Positions 31,352 through 40,023 of a stretch of DNA of 40,099 nt are shown in pieces. Each line of letters starts with the position of its first letter. Position 1 is the stretch's first letter. The translations under genes were made by a program, and so were the position numbers. A model generated the notes under the pieces. That model was not told the origin of the DNA and did no database searches. It was given only the letters and a program-made list of their open reading frames with translations. The stretch covers positions 1 to 40,099 of the forward strand of contig DJXD01000074.1 of NCBI GenBank assembly GCA_002449585.1, in the 5' to 3' direction. The stretch is from Ruminococcus sp. UBA7013. Lineage in GTDB: Bacteria; Bacillota; Clostridia; Oscillospirales; Ruminococcaceae.

Positions 31352-32950
31352 ATGAAAACAATGAAGAAAATCACAGCTGTTTTAAGCAGTCTCGTTCTGC
31401 TTGGTTCAATGGCCGCTGTACAGGCAGGCGCAGCTTATACAGAAACCTATCAGCATGGAGATCTCAATCAGGATGGCATTATTGATTGTCGTGATCTGGT
31501 ATTGTTCAAAAAAGGTCTGTTTCATTTGACACCCCTCACAGATGTACAGAAAAAAATTGCTGACATCAATCAGGATGGCTATGTAAATCTCACTGATCTC
31601 TCACTGCTGAAACTGCATTGTGCAGGTATCAAAAATATTGACAGCAATGTTGTTATTACTTATGATGAAAATGGAAACGCTGTTGCACTGCTTAATAATA
31701 ACGAAAATCTGCTTGTTTCTTCTAATGGCTTTACTGCGCAGATTACTAATACTGCTACACAGTCATTGACGGAAGTTTCCCGGAATGCGCTTTCCTGGCA
31801 TAATGCTGATGATACTGCAAATACATTCCTTTCTGCCTGGAATTCTGAATTGAAATATCAGTCAAATACAGCAAATGCTATTTTGAATATCAGCCCTTAT
31901 TATACAGCTGTCAAGACAGTTTACTCAGATACAGCCATCAATACAGGCTTTTCCGGATGGGGCAATATTAATATCAATCATGATGCGATCAAGCAGGATA
32001 ATGCTCCCTTTATGAGAAATACAGCTAATTATTTCAGTAATGCAAATAGCAATGATGCACTCTTTGCAGATTCTTCCTATGGCGTGGATGATACCATTGC
32101 ACTTGTCAATGCAGAAGTTACTAAGAGAGAAAACGGAATTGAATTTGTCAATCATGTGTCCAATGATACTGTATATTCTTTCATGGCTGATGATTATGTC
32201 ACAATTGATGATGTAAAAATTTCCTATGCTGATGGAAAATTTACGGTAGAAGGCATTGCAGATGAAAATATTGCTTTGCTGCATACGATGACAGTCGGTC
32301 AGTATGATGAAATTGCTGTTATGACAAATACCCCCGGCAATCGCCTGATCTATGGCCTGATGTTTGATACAGCATCACAGAGTATGGCCGCATTGGTAAA
32401 AGTCAGAGTAGATCAGAATATGGAAGCTACTGTTATTCAGTATAGCAAGCCGGCTGATATGGCAACTACTATTAATTTCTATCCGAAAGATTATGTTTTT
32501 GAAACAGCTATGAATGATCCTGATCAGATGGTGACATTGTTTGATAATGATTATGATCCTGATCATCTAGTATTCCAGACCGTTCATTTCCCCAGAAAAA
32601 CAAAGAATACCCTTGCTGGCTCACTCAATGCCAGATATCAGATCACAAACGGTTTCACATTCAAGCAGACCGCCGGCGCAAATTCTATTAAGACAACTTA
32701 TGAAAATACAGCACAGACATTAGCATTTAATCAGGCTGATGCAGGCTTTACACTTTCCACAACAGAAAACGGCTATACCCTTTCCGCAGTATCTGACGGA
32801 ACAACCTCTATCTATACCAATGGAAATGAAGCTTTTGCACTCACTGGAAATTATCAGCCGAATGCCGAAGTAATTTATACATCTGATGGCATTTCTGAAG
32901 CATTCACACCCAATGCAGTATTGGCACAGCATTCTCCTGTATTATATTAA
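31352..32950 (+). CDS. Secreted N-terminal dockerin protein with large unrecognised domain
   Basis: A 532-residue exported protein: signal peptide to ~residue 28 (Ala-x-Ala end), then a complete type I dockerin at ~33-92 (GDLNQDGIIDCRDLVLFKKG and ADINQDGYVNLTDLSLLKLH), then ~430 residues I cannot place. That part is Asn/Thr/Ala-rich, mostly beta in character, with segments TNTATQSLTEVSRNALSWHN, GFSGWGNININHDAIKQ and DNDYDPDHLVFQTVHFPRK. An NHD/DHL cluster and a possible His-x-Asp pair could be catalytic, but this is speculation. ATG at 31352 has AAAGGA upstream; an upstream in-frame start would add a non-signal tail. The N-terminal dockerin is the same arrangement as in the serpin at 21498. 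It is bounded by its own promoter and terminator. Confidence 0.8.
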   Translation: MKTMKKITAVLSSLVLLGSMAAVQAGAAYTETYQHGDLNQDGIIDCRDLVLFKKGLFHLTPLTDVQKKIADINQDGYVNLTDLSLLKLHCAGIKNIDSNVVITYDENGNAVALLNNNENLLVSSNGFTAQITNTATQSLTEVSRNALSWHNADDTANTFLSAWNSELKYQSNTANAILNISPYYTAVKTVYSDTAINTGFSGWGNININHDAIKQDNAPFMRNTANYFSNANSNDALFADSSYGVDDTIALVNAEVTKRENGIEFVNHVSNDTVYSFMADDYVTIDDVKISYADGKFTVEGIADENIALLHTMTVGQYDEIAVMTNTPGNRLIYGLMFDTASQSMAALVKVRVDQNMEATVIQYSKPADMATTINFYPKDYVFETAMNDPDQMVTLFDNDYDPDHLVFQTVHFPRKTKNTLAGSLNARYQITNGFTFKQTAGANSIKTTYENTAQTLAFNQADAGFTLSTTENGYTLSAVSDGTTSIYTNGNEAFALTGNYQPNAEVIYTSDGISEAFTPNAVLAQHSPVLY

Positions 32951-32970
32951 TAATAGTTAACTCTTCCCCG

Positions 32971-33013
32971 ATCAGCGGCATGGATTTTGATCTGTGCCGC
33001 TGATTTATTTTTG
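32971..33013 (+). terminator. Intrinsic terminator
   Basis: ATCAGCGGCA pairs with TGCCGCTGAT around a 14-nt loop, followed by TTATTTTTG. Confidence 0.88.
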
Positions 33014-33029
33014 CTCCCTATTTTTAAAA

Positions 33030-33084
33030 AAGAGGAAGGAATTGCGTTCTTCCTCTTGACAAAGCCTGAAAAATAGAGTATACT
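33030..33084 (+). promoter_or_regulatory. Promoter of the lipoprotein-LRR-aroC operon with overlapping inverted repeat
   Basis: TTGACA (33056), 17 bp, TATACT (33079). The dyad AAGAGGAAG-N10-CTTCCTCTT (33030-33057) ends inside the -35 box and is not followed by a T-run, so an operator is more likely than a terminator. Confidence 0.75.
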
Positions 33085-33165
33085 AAAATTATATCATGAC
33101 GTTATAATAAATTATAAAATCGAAGAAATCAGAAATTTTATTTTTGATTAAAAGGAGTTTTTGAT

Positions 33166-34476
33166 ATGAAAAAATGGTTGATCTGCTTGTTTGCATTCTG
33201 TATTGCAGTATCAAGTCTCACTGCATGTGGAGATAGTAGCGAATTGGATGCTTTGGATTCTCTGTCATCATCGGATTCTGGAGAAGTACCACAGGAAGAA
33301 ACTAATCCGCCAGAAACAGAGCCCGAAACACTCCCCCAAACAGAACCGGAAACAGAACTCGAAACAGAATCAAAGACTGAACCAGAAACAGAAGCAGAAA
33401 CAATTGATGATTCCTCTCGATTAGAATCTGCTGAAATCGAAAATTTATTTGTAGAATTAAAAAGTGCTGCAAAATCTGGTGATAAATTATCTTTCATGAA
33501 ATACTTGATGCCGGATAAGCTGGTTTCTGTACTGATTGAAAATTATAATACAAATGAAAATGCGGCTCAAATGGTCGACATGTATATGAACGAAACGGAA
33601 AATTTTGCTTCTTTGGCAGATGGAACTGTGATTTCTACGAGAGATATGTCCGAGGAAGATCTTCTTTTTATTGAAAAATATGAATCTAAAACGATTCATA
33701 CATTCCAGATTGTCGCTGATCCGGATGCGATTGCCAAAGTCCGGGAAAATGAAAGAGAGTATAATAAAACCATTGGTGATGATCTTTCCTTAATCGAGAC
33801 AATTGTTAATGTAGAAAAAGGAAAATTTGTCACGATCGAATTGAACGGAAGTGCACAGGAAATCCCGATTTATAAAATTGCAGGAGAAAACTGGAAAATC
33901 TGCGCCGAATATCAGGGCTATATCGAAAATTATGGAAGTATTCCGGAAATTGATCCCTCTGCCTGTCAGATAGCAGATATTCAATATCTGTTTGAAGATC
34001 TGCATACTGCCGCCGCTGCCGGAGACAAAGAAACATTCATCAGCCGTATTCTGCCTAATGAGGTCGTACCTGCTGTTATAGATGGTTACGGAAAAGATGA
34101 AACTTTGACAAGCTTTGTTGATGATTTGATGGCTTTGGAAGAAGATGAATCACTGAAAATACTTGCGGAAGAACCAATTGCTTATATTGAAAATCTTGAT
34201 GCAGAAGAAAATGAAAAGCTGATTAAACTGGAATCCAAGATGTATTATTATATGAAAGCACTCACAGATGAGGAATTTCTGAATTCTCTTGATCAGGATG
34301 AAGATTTATATGCCAGCACAATCGGAGATGATCTCTCTTTGATTCAGCCTGCATTCACTGTGGAAGATGTCAAATTAGCCAACTGGAAAGCAGCAGACGG
34401 TTTCACCAATCTCCCTGTTTATAAAATCAATGGTCAGGATTGGAAACTTGCGGCCGGATATTTATCATTCAAATAA
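33166..34476 (+). CDS. Two-repeat lipoprotein of unknown function
   Basis: A 436-residue lipoprotein (lipobox SLTAC, Cys21). A Glu/Thr/Pro-rich linker (~40-85, ETEPETE units) is followed by two homologous domains of ~165-175 residues: the first starts SAEIENLFVELKSAAKSGDK and ends PIYKIAGENWKICAEY, the second starts IADIQYLFEDLHTAAAAGDK and ends PVYKINGQDWKLAAGY. Both contain TIGDDLSLI in the middle. The (V/I)YKI-x-G-x-(D/N)WK ending recalls small secreted domains with a DUF-type fold found in Firmicutes, but I cannot name it. Located outside the membrane. AAAGGAG precedes the ATG. It is the first gene of an operon that continues with LRR proteins and aroC. Confidence 0.78.
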   Translation: MKKWLICLFAFCIAVSSLTACGDSSELDALDSLSSSDSGEVPQEETNPPETEPETLPQTEPETELETESKTEPETEAETIDDSSRLESAEIENLFVELKSAAKSGDKLSFMKYLMPDKLVSVLIENYNTNENAAQMVDMYMNETENFASLADGTVISTRDMSEEDLLFIEKYESKTIHTFQIVADPDAIAKVRENEREYNKTIGDDLSLIETIVNVEKGKFVTIELNGSAQEIPIYKIAGENWKICAEYQGYIENYGSIPEIDPSACQIADIQYLFEDLHTAAAAGDKETFISRILPNEVVPAVIDGYGKDETLTSFVDDLMALEEDESLKILAEEPIAYIENLDAEENEKLIKLESKMYYYMKALTDEEFLNSLDQDEDLYASTIGDDLSLIQPAFTVEDVKLANWKAADGFTNLPVYKINGQDWKLAAGYLSFK

Positions 34477-34501
34477 TATTATTATTTGGAGTAGTAGCAA
34501 T

Positions 34502-35452
34502 ATGGACGGATTTAAAATAAAAAACGGAAATTTGTCAGCCTATACGGGAAATGAAGTTTATGTTATCATCCCGGATTATGTGACAACGATTGATAACTAT
34601 ACTTTTGAATGCTGTTCTAATATGCAATGCGTTCGCATTCCTGATAGTGTACAGGAAATCGGATACAAGGCTTTTGCAAAATGCCGGAATTTGCATACTG
34701 TCATGATGGGAAAAAATATCGGTCGGATCAAATCAGAAGCTTTTGCTAACTGTGCCCAGCTGACGGATATCAATCTTCCTGAAAGTTGTCTGTTCGGAGA
34801 TGCTGTATTTTCCGGTACTGCCTGGCTGAATCAACAGCAGGATGATTTTGTGATTCATAGTCATCATTTATTTGCCTATCATGGCAAGAAAGGGACATCT
34901 AATTTTAGGCTGTTTTTGCCTTCCAATCAGCAGTATGAAAGAAAGCCGCCTGAAAATCCGATATTTGCGACTATTCCGGATGAAGTTTTTGAGATGGATA
35001 ATTCTGTCAGGAATACTCTGGAAAATATAGATTTTCTGACTTATCACAAAATTTGTTTTACGCCCTATATGGGAAATACTTTCTCAGATCTCAATCTGAT
35101 TTTAATGCTGATTCGAGAGAAAGATTTTTCTATCAAAATTGATCCGATTCTGAAATATGATATTCTTAGCAGGATGAAGCTGCTTTATCCGGATGATCCG
35201 GCAATATGCAATTATTTGCAAATAAATGTGCTTGATGTCTTCCGTTTTCTGACAGAGCAAAACTGTATTGAAATCATACAGAGACTGCTGAAAAATCCAG
35301 ATATTCTAAATCCGGATACAATTGATCCTGTCATTCGTTATGCGATTGATCATAAAAAATATGAAATTCAGGTATTATTGATAGAGTATAAAAATAAATA
35401 TATTGGTTATGAAGATACTGCTGCTATGATCAGAAAAAAATTAAGTTTATGA
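34502..35452 (+). CDS. Cytoplasmic BspA-like leucine-rich-repeat protein
   Basis: A 316-residue protein without signal peptide, paralogue of the gene at 14488. It starts MDGFKIKNGNLSAYTGNEVY, has LRR_5 repeats at ~25-105 (TIDNYTFECCSNMQCVRIPD, EIGYKAFAKCRNLHTVMMGK), then a helical C-terminal half that ends VIRYAIDHKKYEIQV, IEYKNKYIGYED and RKKLSL, the same tail as the paralogue. ATG at 34502 has TGGAG upstream and lies 25 nt after the lipoprotein stop; the longer frame from 34430 overlaps that gene. It is probably co-transcribed with the genes on both sides. Confidence 0.82.
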   Translation: MDGFKIKNGNLSAYTGNEVYVIIPDYVTTIDNYTFECCSNMQCVRIPDSVQEIGYKAFAKCRNLHTVMMGKNIGRIKSEAFANCAQLTDINLPESCLFGDAVFSGTAWLNQQQDDFVIHSHHLFAYHGKKGTSNFRLFLPSNQQYERKPPENPIFATIPDEVFEMDNSVRNTLENIDFLTYHKICFTPYMGNTFSDLNLILMLIREKDFSIKIDPILKYDILSRMKLLYPDDPAICNYLQINVLDVFRFLTEQNCIEIIQRLLKNPDILNPDTIDPVIRYAIDHKKYEIQVLLIEYKNKYIGYEDTAAMIRKKLSL

Positions 35453-35470
35453 TAGTAAGGAGAAATTTTT

Positions 35471-35977
35471 ATGCAAATTGAAAATGCTTGGCTGGAGCTT
35501 CTGGCTTTGACAGATCGTCTGAATCGCTCTGTAAAAGAACATGGCTGGATTCCTGCCGATAAAGACAGGGTATATCAGCTAAAAGATAAAGTTATTGATA
35601 AGCTCTTGAAAGAAAAGCCGGATTGCGTGGAAGTTACGCTATATTATAGCCCTTATATTCTGTATAGCCAGAAAACAAAAGATGCTGCTGGAGACATGAT
35701 GCGCCGGGAAGGGCGAAAATATCCGTTTGAATATTATCTTTCACAAGTGCCGCCGTCTCCGGAAGATGGAGAAGATCCCAGCCGGGCAGCTGTTGAAATT
35801 GTTGCCGTCTGCATGGGACAAAGATTCAGCTTTCATATTTCTCCTTCTGCTCTTCCTGTAGGCTATTCTCTCAATGCGCTTGAAAGAAAAGAATGGATTC
35901 CTGCTCCACAATTCCATCATGCGCACCTGCTCGAAGCAGAAAAAGAATTTGCATCTCTGTTTGAGGCATTAGCCTGA
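35471..35977 (+). CDS. Hypothetical cytosolic protein
   Basis: A 168-residue protein I do not recognise. No signal peptide or membrane segment. It begins with amphipathic helices (IENAWLELLALTDRLNRSVK) and has a beta-rich middle (PDCVEVTLYYSPYILYSQKT, then AAVEIVAVCMGQRFSFHISP) and a helical C-terminus. AAGGAG precedes the ATG, and the stop overlaps the next start (TGATG). It lies between two LRR genes, so a role with those proteins is possible. Confidence 0.75.
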   Translation: MQIENAWLELLALTDRLNRSVKEHGWIPADKDRVYQLKDKVIDKLLKEKPDCVEVTLYYSPYILYSQKTKDAAGDMMRREGRKYPFEYYLSQVPPSPEDGEDPSRAAVEIVAVCMGQRFSFHISPSALPVGYSLNALERKEWIPAPQFHHAHLLEAEKEFASLFEALA

Positions 35978-36522
35978 TGATGCAAGATTTTGAAATCAAA
36001 GACAGCATATTAATCAAATATCATGGACAGGATACACATGTATTAATTCCGGAAGGTGTCACCAAAATTGGCATTGGTGCATTTGATCATTGTTGTGCTT
36101 TGACAAGCATCATGATTCCCAAAACAGTGACAGCTATCATGGGCTATGCATTTTCCGGATGCAGCAATCTGAAAATGATTTCCATTCCCGAAGGCGTGAC
36201 ATATATCGGAGGAGCGGCATTCATGGGATGTTCTGGTCTGACAGAAATCATCATTCCTGTGAGTACTACTATTATTGATGAGAGTGCATTTTATTATTGT
36301 AAAAATCTTAAAAAAATAGAATATCATCATATCCGGTTTGCATTATCGAAAGAATTAAGCTGTGAATGGGCAATTAAAACAGGCTATTATATTGAAACAT
36401 TTCTTTCTGATCCTGAACATAAAGAAGCAATTTCTTTTCTTTCTAATAACAGCAAATATCTGTTTTTTCTCGAAAGTCCTGAAATCTTTCAGAAACTTCT
36501 TGATACAGGAAAAATTTTTTAA
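35977..36522 (+). CDS. Truncated BspA-like leucine-rich-repeat protein
   Basis: A 181-residue paralogue of the proteins at 14488 and 34502: MQDFEIKDSILIKYHGQDTH start, LRR_5 repeats to ~110 (KIGIGAFDHCCALTSIMIPK, YIGGAAFMGCSGLTEIIIPV), then IEYHHIRFALSKELSCEW. It stops at SPEIFQKLLDTGKIF, the point where the paralogues go on into the YAIDHKKYE tail, so about 45 residues are missing. The stop lies just after an ATTTTTT run; a shifted frame reads only five codons further, so a simple one-base repair does not restore the tail. Starts ATGATG overlapping the previous stop; translationally coupled. Confidence 0.75.
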   Translation: MMQDFEIKDSILIKYHGQDTHVLIPEGVTKIGIGAFDHCCALTSIMIPKTVTAIMGYAFSGCSNLKMISIPEGVTYIGGAAFMGCSGLTEIIIPVSTTIIDESAFYYCKNLKKIEYHHIRFALSKELSCEWAIKTGYYIETFLSDPEHKEAISFLSNNSKYLFFLESPEIFQKLLDTGKIF

Positions 36523-36544
36523 TATCAAAAATTAGGAGACTTGT

Positions 36545-37633
36545 ATGAAAAATACATTTGGACAGAGTGTTTCTGTCACAATTTATGGAGAAAGCCATGG
36601 TCAAGCTATCGGTATCATATTAGATGGCCTAGCCCCTGGGATTCCTGTGGATGAAAATTTTATGCAATCACAATTGACTCTTCGCCGTCCATCCGGAGCA
36701 ATTTCAACCGCCAGGCAAGAGCCTGACCCTTTTCAGATTCTATCCGGCGTATTTGAGGGAAAAACCACCGGAACACCCATTTCTATCATGATTCCGAATT
36801 CTCAGACTCGCAGTAAAGATTATTCCGCAACACGGCCTTTGGCACGTCCCGGCCATGCAGATTATACCGCTTATTGCAAATATCATGGTTTTGAAGATTA
36901 TCGTGGCGGCGGCCATTTCAGCGGACGAATTACAGCCGCTCTTGTCGCAGGGGGAGCAATTGCGATTTCCGCCCTGAAATCAAAAAATATCCTGATCGGG
37001 ACACATATCAAGTCATGTGGTAATATTACTGATCGAGATTTTGATCAGTTAGATCAGGATATTCAGGCATTAAATCAGAAAGTTTTTGCTGTTCTTGATG
37101 ATGATAAAGCGATGCAGATGCAGGATAAAATCAAACAGACTGCTGAACAGCGTGACAGTATCGGCGGCATTTTGGAAACTGCGGTTTTGCATCTGCCTGC
37201 TGGCGTAGGAGAACCTTGGTTTGATACGCTGGAAAGCCTGTTATCTCATGCATTATTCAGCATTCCGGCCATAAAAGGGGTACAGTTCGGCAATGCTTTT
37301 GATTTAGTAAATGGATTCGGCAGTGCATATAATGATGCATTCAGAATCCAGAATGATAAAATTATTACAGAGACAAATCATAATGCTGGAATCAATGGCG
37401 GAATTTCCAACGGAATGCCGATTCTGTTTCAGTGTGCTGTCAAGCCCACGCCTTCTATTTATCAGAAGCAGAACACTGTCAATTTTTTTGAAAAAGAAAA
37501 TGCAGAATTAGAAATCAAGGGCAGACATGACCCGGCTGTGATTCATCGGGCACGTGTCGTTGTGGATAGCATTACAGCACTTGTCCTTTGTGATATTCTC
37601 GCTGGAAGATTCGGAACAGATTATTTAGCATAA
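36545..37633 (+). CDS. aroC: Chorismate synthase
   Basis: A 362-residue cytosolic FMN-dependent enzyme that turns 5-enolpyruvylshikimate 3-phosphate into chorismate, last step of the shikimate pathway. Signatures: TIYGESHGQAIGIILDGL at the start, LTLRRPSG and RQEPDPFQILSGVFEGKTTG, then RPGHADYTAYCKYHGFEDYR with GGGHFSGRITA, and near the end GRHDPAVIHRARVVVDSI. All catalytic His/Arg motifs are present and length is normal. AGGAG precedes the ATG. It is unusual that aroC ends an operon of LRR and lipoprotein genes rather than lying with other aro genes; no other shikimate gene is in the window. Confidence 0.96.
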   Translation: MKNTFGQSVSVTIYGESHGQAIGIILDGLAPGIPVDENFMQSQLTLRRPSGAISTARQEPDPFQILSGVFEGKTTGTPISIMIPNSQTRSKDYSATRPLARPGHADYTAYCKYHGFEDYRGGGHFSGRITAALVAGGAIAISALKSKNILIGTHIKSCGNITDRDFDQLDQDIQALNQKVFAVLDDDKAMQMQDKIKQTAEQRDSIGGILETAVLHLPAGVGEPWFDTLESLLSHALFSIPAIKGVQFGNAFDLVNGFGSAYNDAFRIQNDKIITETNHNAGINGGISNGMPILFQCAVKPTPSIYQKQNTVNFFEKENAELEIKGRHDPAVIHRARVVVDSITALVLCDILAGRFGTDYLA

Positions 37634-37635
37634 GA

Positions 37636-37665
37636 AAACAGGGGCAGAAATGTCCCTGTTTTTTC
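37636..37665 (+). terminator. Intrinsic terminator after aroC
   Basis: AACAGGG pairs with CCCTGTT around a 10-nt loop, followed by TTTTT. Confidence 0.85.
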
Positions 37666-37750
37666 GCATTGTAAATTTTCTATGAATGATCCAATCTTTT
37701 CCCGGCTTGATTGTTATATAAATAGAATCTATTTTCGAGGAGGATTTTTC

Positions 37751-39637
37751 ATGAATAAATTGAAACTTATGGGAATGCTGTGCAGTCTTCTGATGCTCTC
37801 CCCCATGATTCACACTATTCCTGCGGATGCGCTCACACTTTCTAATTTTTTTGATCCGATCAGCATCACATTCGGAGATCTGAATGATTCTGTTACCATT
37901 ACGCCCTATGATGGCTATGAAATCGCTTCATGTGAATGTATTTCAGGGGAAAACTGCATCACGATTGATGAGACATTTACAATCAGGCCTGTTGAGAATG
38001 GCACAGCAGAAATTTATGTCTACTCGACAGACGGAAAACAGGGATATGCAAGCATTACAGTACTTTTGAATAATTCATATTCTAAAATCAGTGTATTTGG
38101 GTCTGATTATCAGATCTATCCTGATCATGCAGTATTAGTTAAATATACTGCGCCCCGAACATATGCCTATGAAATTCCGGATACAGTTGCCGGGCTTCCT
38201 GTCACAGAAATTGGTGATTATGCTTTTCGGGGAACGATCTGGACACCTGAAATCATTATTCCGGATACTGTCACCAGAATCGGAAACGGTGCATTCAATA
38301 ATTGCTCTTATCTGGAAAAAATTCATCTTCCGGCTTCTCTGAAAGAAATCGGAAATAATGCGTTTGCCAGTGATAAACGTCTGACAGAAATCATCATTCC
38401 GGAAGGAACGGAAATCATTGGCTGGCAGGCATTCTATGGATGTGAAGCACTGGAAACGATTATATTTCCATCAACATTGAAAGAAATCCGCCGAATTGGG
38501 GACGCTGATATGGGTGCATTCGCCCGTACAGCATGGCTTGCTAATCAGGCAGATGATATTATCTATGCCGGAACAATTGCCTATGATTATCGAGGAGATA
38601 AAAATTCACTCACAGAACTGTCTTTCCGGGAAGATACTACCGGCATCGGGGCATATGCTTTTTATAACTGTAAAAATCTGAAACAGATTAGCTATCCTGA
38701 TAGTATGAAATATATCAATGATCATGCTTTTGCCTACTGCCGGAAAATTGAAACAAATCAGCTCCCGGCAAATCTCGAAATGCTTGGCAAATTTGCTTTT
38801 TCAAGTTCTGATCTGATTGAAGAGTTTACGCTCGATGAAAATAATCCGAATTTTTCAGTGATTGATGGGATTGTCTATGATAAAAATTTGACGCAGATTA
38901 TTACTGTGCCGAAAGGCATCCGAAAAGCCAGCATTCCGGAAAGTATTCAAGTGATACCGGATCAGGCTTTTACATGGACACAGAATCTCAAGCATATTTA
39001 TCTCCCGGATGGTCTTGTTTCAATCGGAGAAAATGCATTTATGGGATCAGGCCTGATGCTTCTGGAAATTCCGGATACTGTCACAGAGATCGGGAAATTT
39101 GCATTCCAACAATGTGAAAATCTCAGATCTGTGAAGCTTTCCGCAGGTATGCCAGAAATCAGCTCAGACACGCTTCATGTCATGATTGAATATGAACCTT
39201 CGCCAGATGATGGGGAAGATATTCCCATTGATCATGGCTGTGATATTATTTATGAAGGCCTTTTTGATGGCTGTCAGGCTCTCACAACGCTGATCTTCCC
39301 GAAAGAATTAAAAATAGTTGGTGATGGAACGTTTCAGAGCTGTCATATCAAAGATACTTATTATACTGGTACGCCTGATGAATGGAATGCCGCTGAAACA
39401 GGCTATGAAAATCATTATGGTACAGTGCATTTCAATACAAATCTGCATTCTGAACTTTCCGGGGATATTTCTCTTGATGATGCATTCTCTGTTTCTGATG
39501 TCATTCTGTTGAGGAAATATCTTCTCGGACAGGCAGGACTGACAAAGCAGGGGAGTATCAATGCGGATCTGAATCAGGACGGCAATTTAAATATTTATGA
39601 TTTTATTCTCATGAAAAAACATCTGCTTTATGCATGA
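37751..39637 (+). CDS. Secreted BspA-like LRR protein with C-terminal dockerin
   Basis: A 628-residue exported protein: signal peptide to ~residue 27, a beta-rich domain of about 90 residues (ISITFGDLNDSVTITPYDGY, a Big-like or surface beta fold), then a long LRR_5 domain at ~130-545 with repeats such as EIGDYAFRGTIWTPEIIIPD, RIGNGAFNNCSYLEKIHLPA and SIGENAFMGSGLMLLEIPDT, and a C-terminal type I dockerin at ~567-628 (GDISLDDAFSVSDVILLRKY and ADLNQDGNLNIYDFILMKKH). It would be attached to a cohesin scaffold and may bind proteins or polymers. ATG at 37751 has GAGGAGGA upstream; the frame from 37682 only adds a non-signal extension. A convergent LRR-dockerin fragment lies downstream. Confidence 0.9.
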   Translation: MNKLKLMGMLCSLLMLSPMIHTIPADALTLSNFFDPISITFGDLNDSVTITPYDGYEIASCECISGENCITIDETFTIRPVENGTAEIYVYSTDGKQGYASITVLLNNSYSKISVFGSDYQIYPDHAVLVKYTAPRTYAYEIPDTVAGLPVTEIGDYAFRGTIWTPEIIIPDTVTRIGNGAFNNCSYLEKIHLPASLKEIGNNAFASDKRLTEIIIPEGTEIIGWQAFYGCEALETIIFPSTLKEIRRIGDADMGAFARTAWLANQADDIIYAGTIAYDYRGDKNSLTELSFREDTTGIGAYAFYNCKNLKQISYPDSMKYINDHAFAYCRKIETNQLPANLEMLGKFAFSSSDLIEEFTLDENNPNFSVIDGIVYDKNLTQIITVPKGIRKASIPESIQVIPDQAFTWTQNLKHIYLPDGLVSIGENAFMGSGLMLLEIPDTVTEIGKFAFQQCENLRSVKLSAGMPEISSDTLHVMIEYEPSPDDGEDIPIDHGCDIIYEGLFDGCQALTTLIFPKELKIVGDGTFQSCHIKDTYYTGTPDEWNAAETGYENHYGTVHFNTNLHSELSGDISLDDAFSVSDVILLRKYLLGQAGLTKQGSINADLNQDGNLNIYDFILMKKHLLYA

Positions 39638-39640
39638 AAC

Positions 39641-39674
39641 AATCCCGGCAGTTCCCTCGCTGCCGGGATTTTTG
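39641..39674. terminator. Terminator between convergent LRR-dockerin genes
   Basis: AATCCCGGCAG pairs with CTGCCGGGATT around an 8-nt loop, with a T-run on the plus strand and a weaker one on the minus strand. Confidence 0.85.
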
Positions 39675-39675
39675 A

Positions 39676-40023
39676 TTATGAATTCAGAAGCGCACGTTTC
39701 ATCAAACATAGATCATAGATGTTAATTTTATCATCTTGATTGAAATCAGCTGCTTTCCAGTCAACAAGATGGATGTCATTAATGGATAAAAGCCATTTCT
39801 GAACCTGAATAATATCAGTAACATTAAAAGAGCCGTTATGATCTACATCACCAGGCAATGCTTCCAGAGTTTCAAGAACAGTAAAAGGATTTCCGTTTTT
39901 TTCTGCATATTTCTGTGCTTGTGATCCTTCTGGGGCACAGATTGTAATAGTATTCGGGATTGTGATCGAACTACTGTTGATAGTACAATTTTTATTCTGA
40001 ATCACAACTGTTGTATCTGTCAT
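39676..40023 (-). pseudogene. 3' fragment of an LRR-dockerin gene, disrupted at its 5' side
   Basis: About 115 residues remain: TTVVIQNKNCTINSSSITIP then TITICAPEGSQAQKYAEKNG is the typical last turn of an LRR_5/BspA domain (the GSxAxKYAExN motif), followed by a complete dockerin (GDVDHNGSFNVTDIIQVQKW and ADFNQDDKINIYDLCLMKRA). A full gene would have several hundred residues before this. The frame goes through a sequence that looks like the end of an insertion element, so the LRR part has been cut off; an ATG at 40023 is the first possible start but lacks a signal peptide. Confidence 0.7.

Noticed and set aside
36500..36540. Simple frameshift explaining the truncated LRR gene
   Set aside because: Reading one base further in the T-run gives only about five more codons before a stop; the tail is truly missing.
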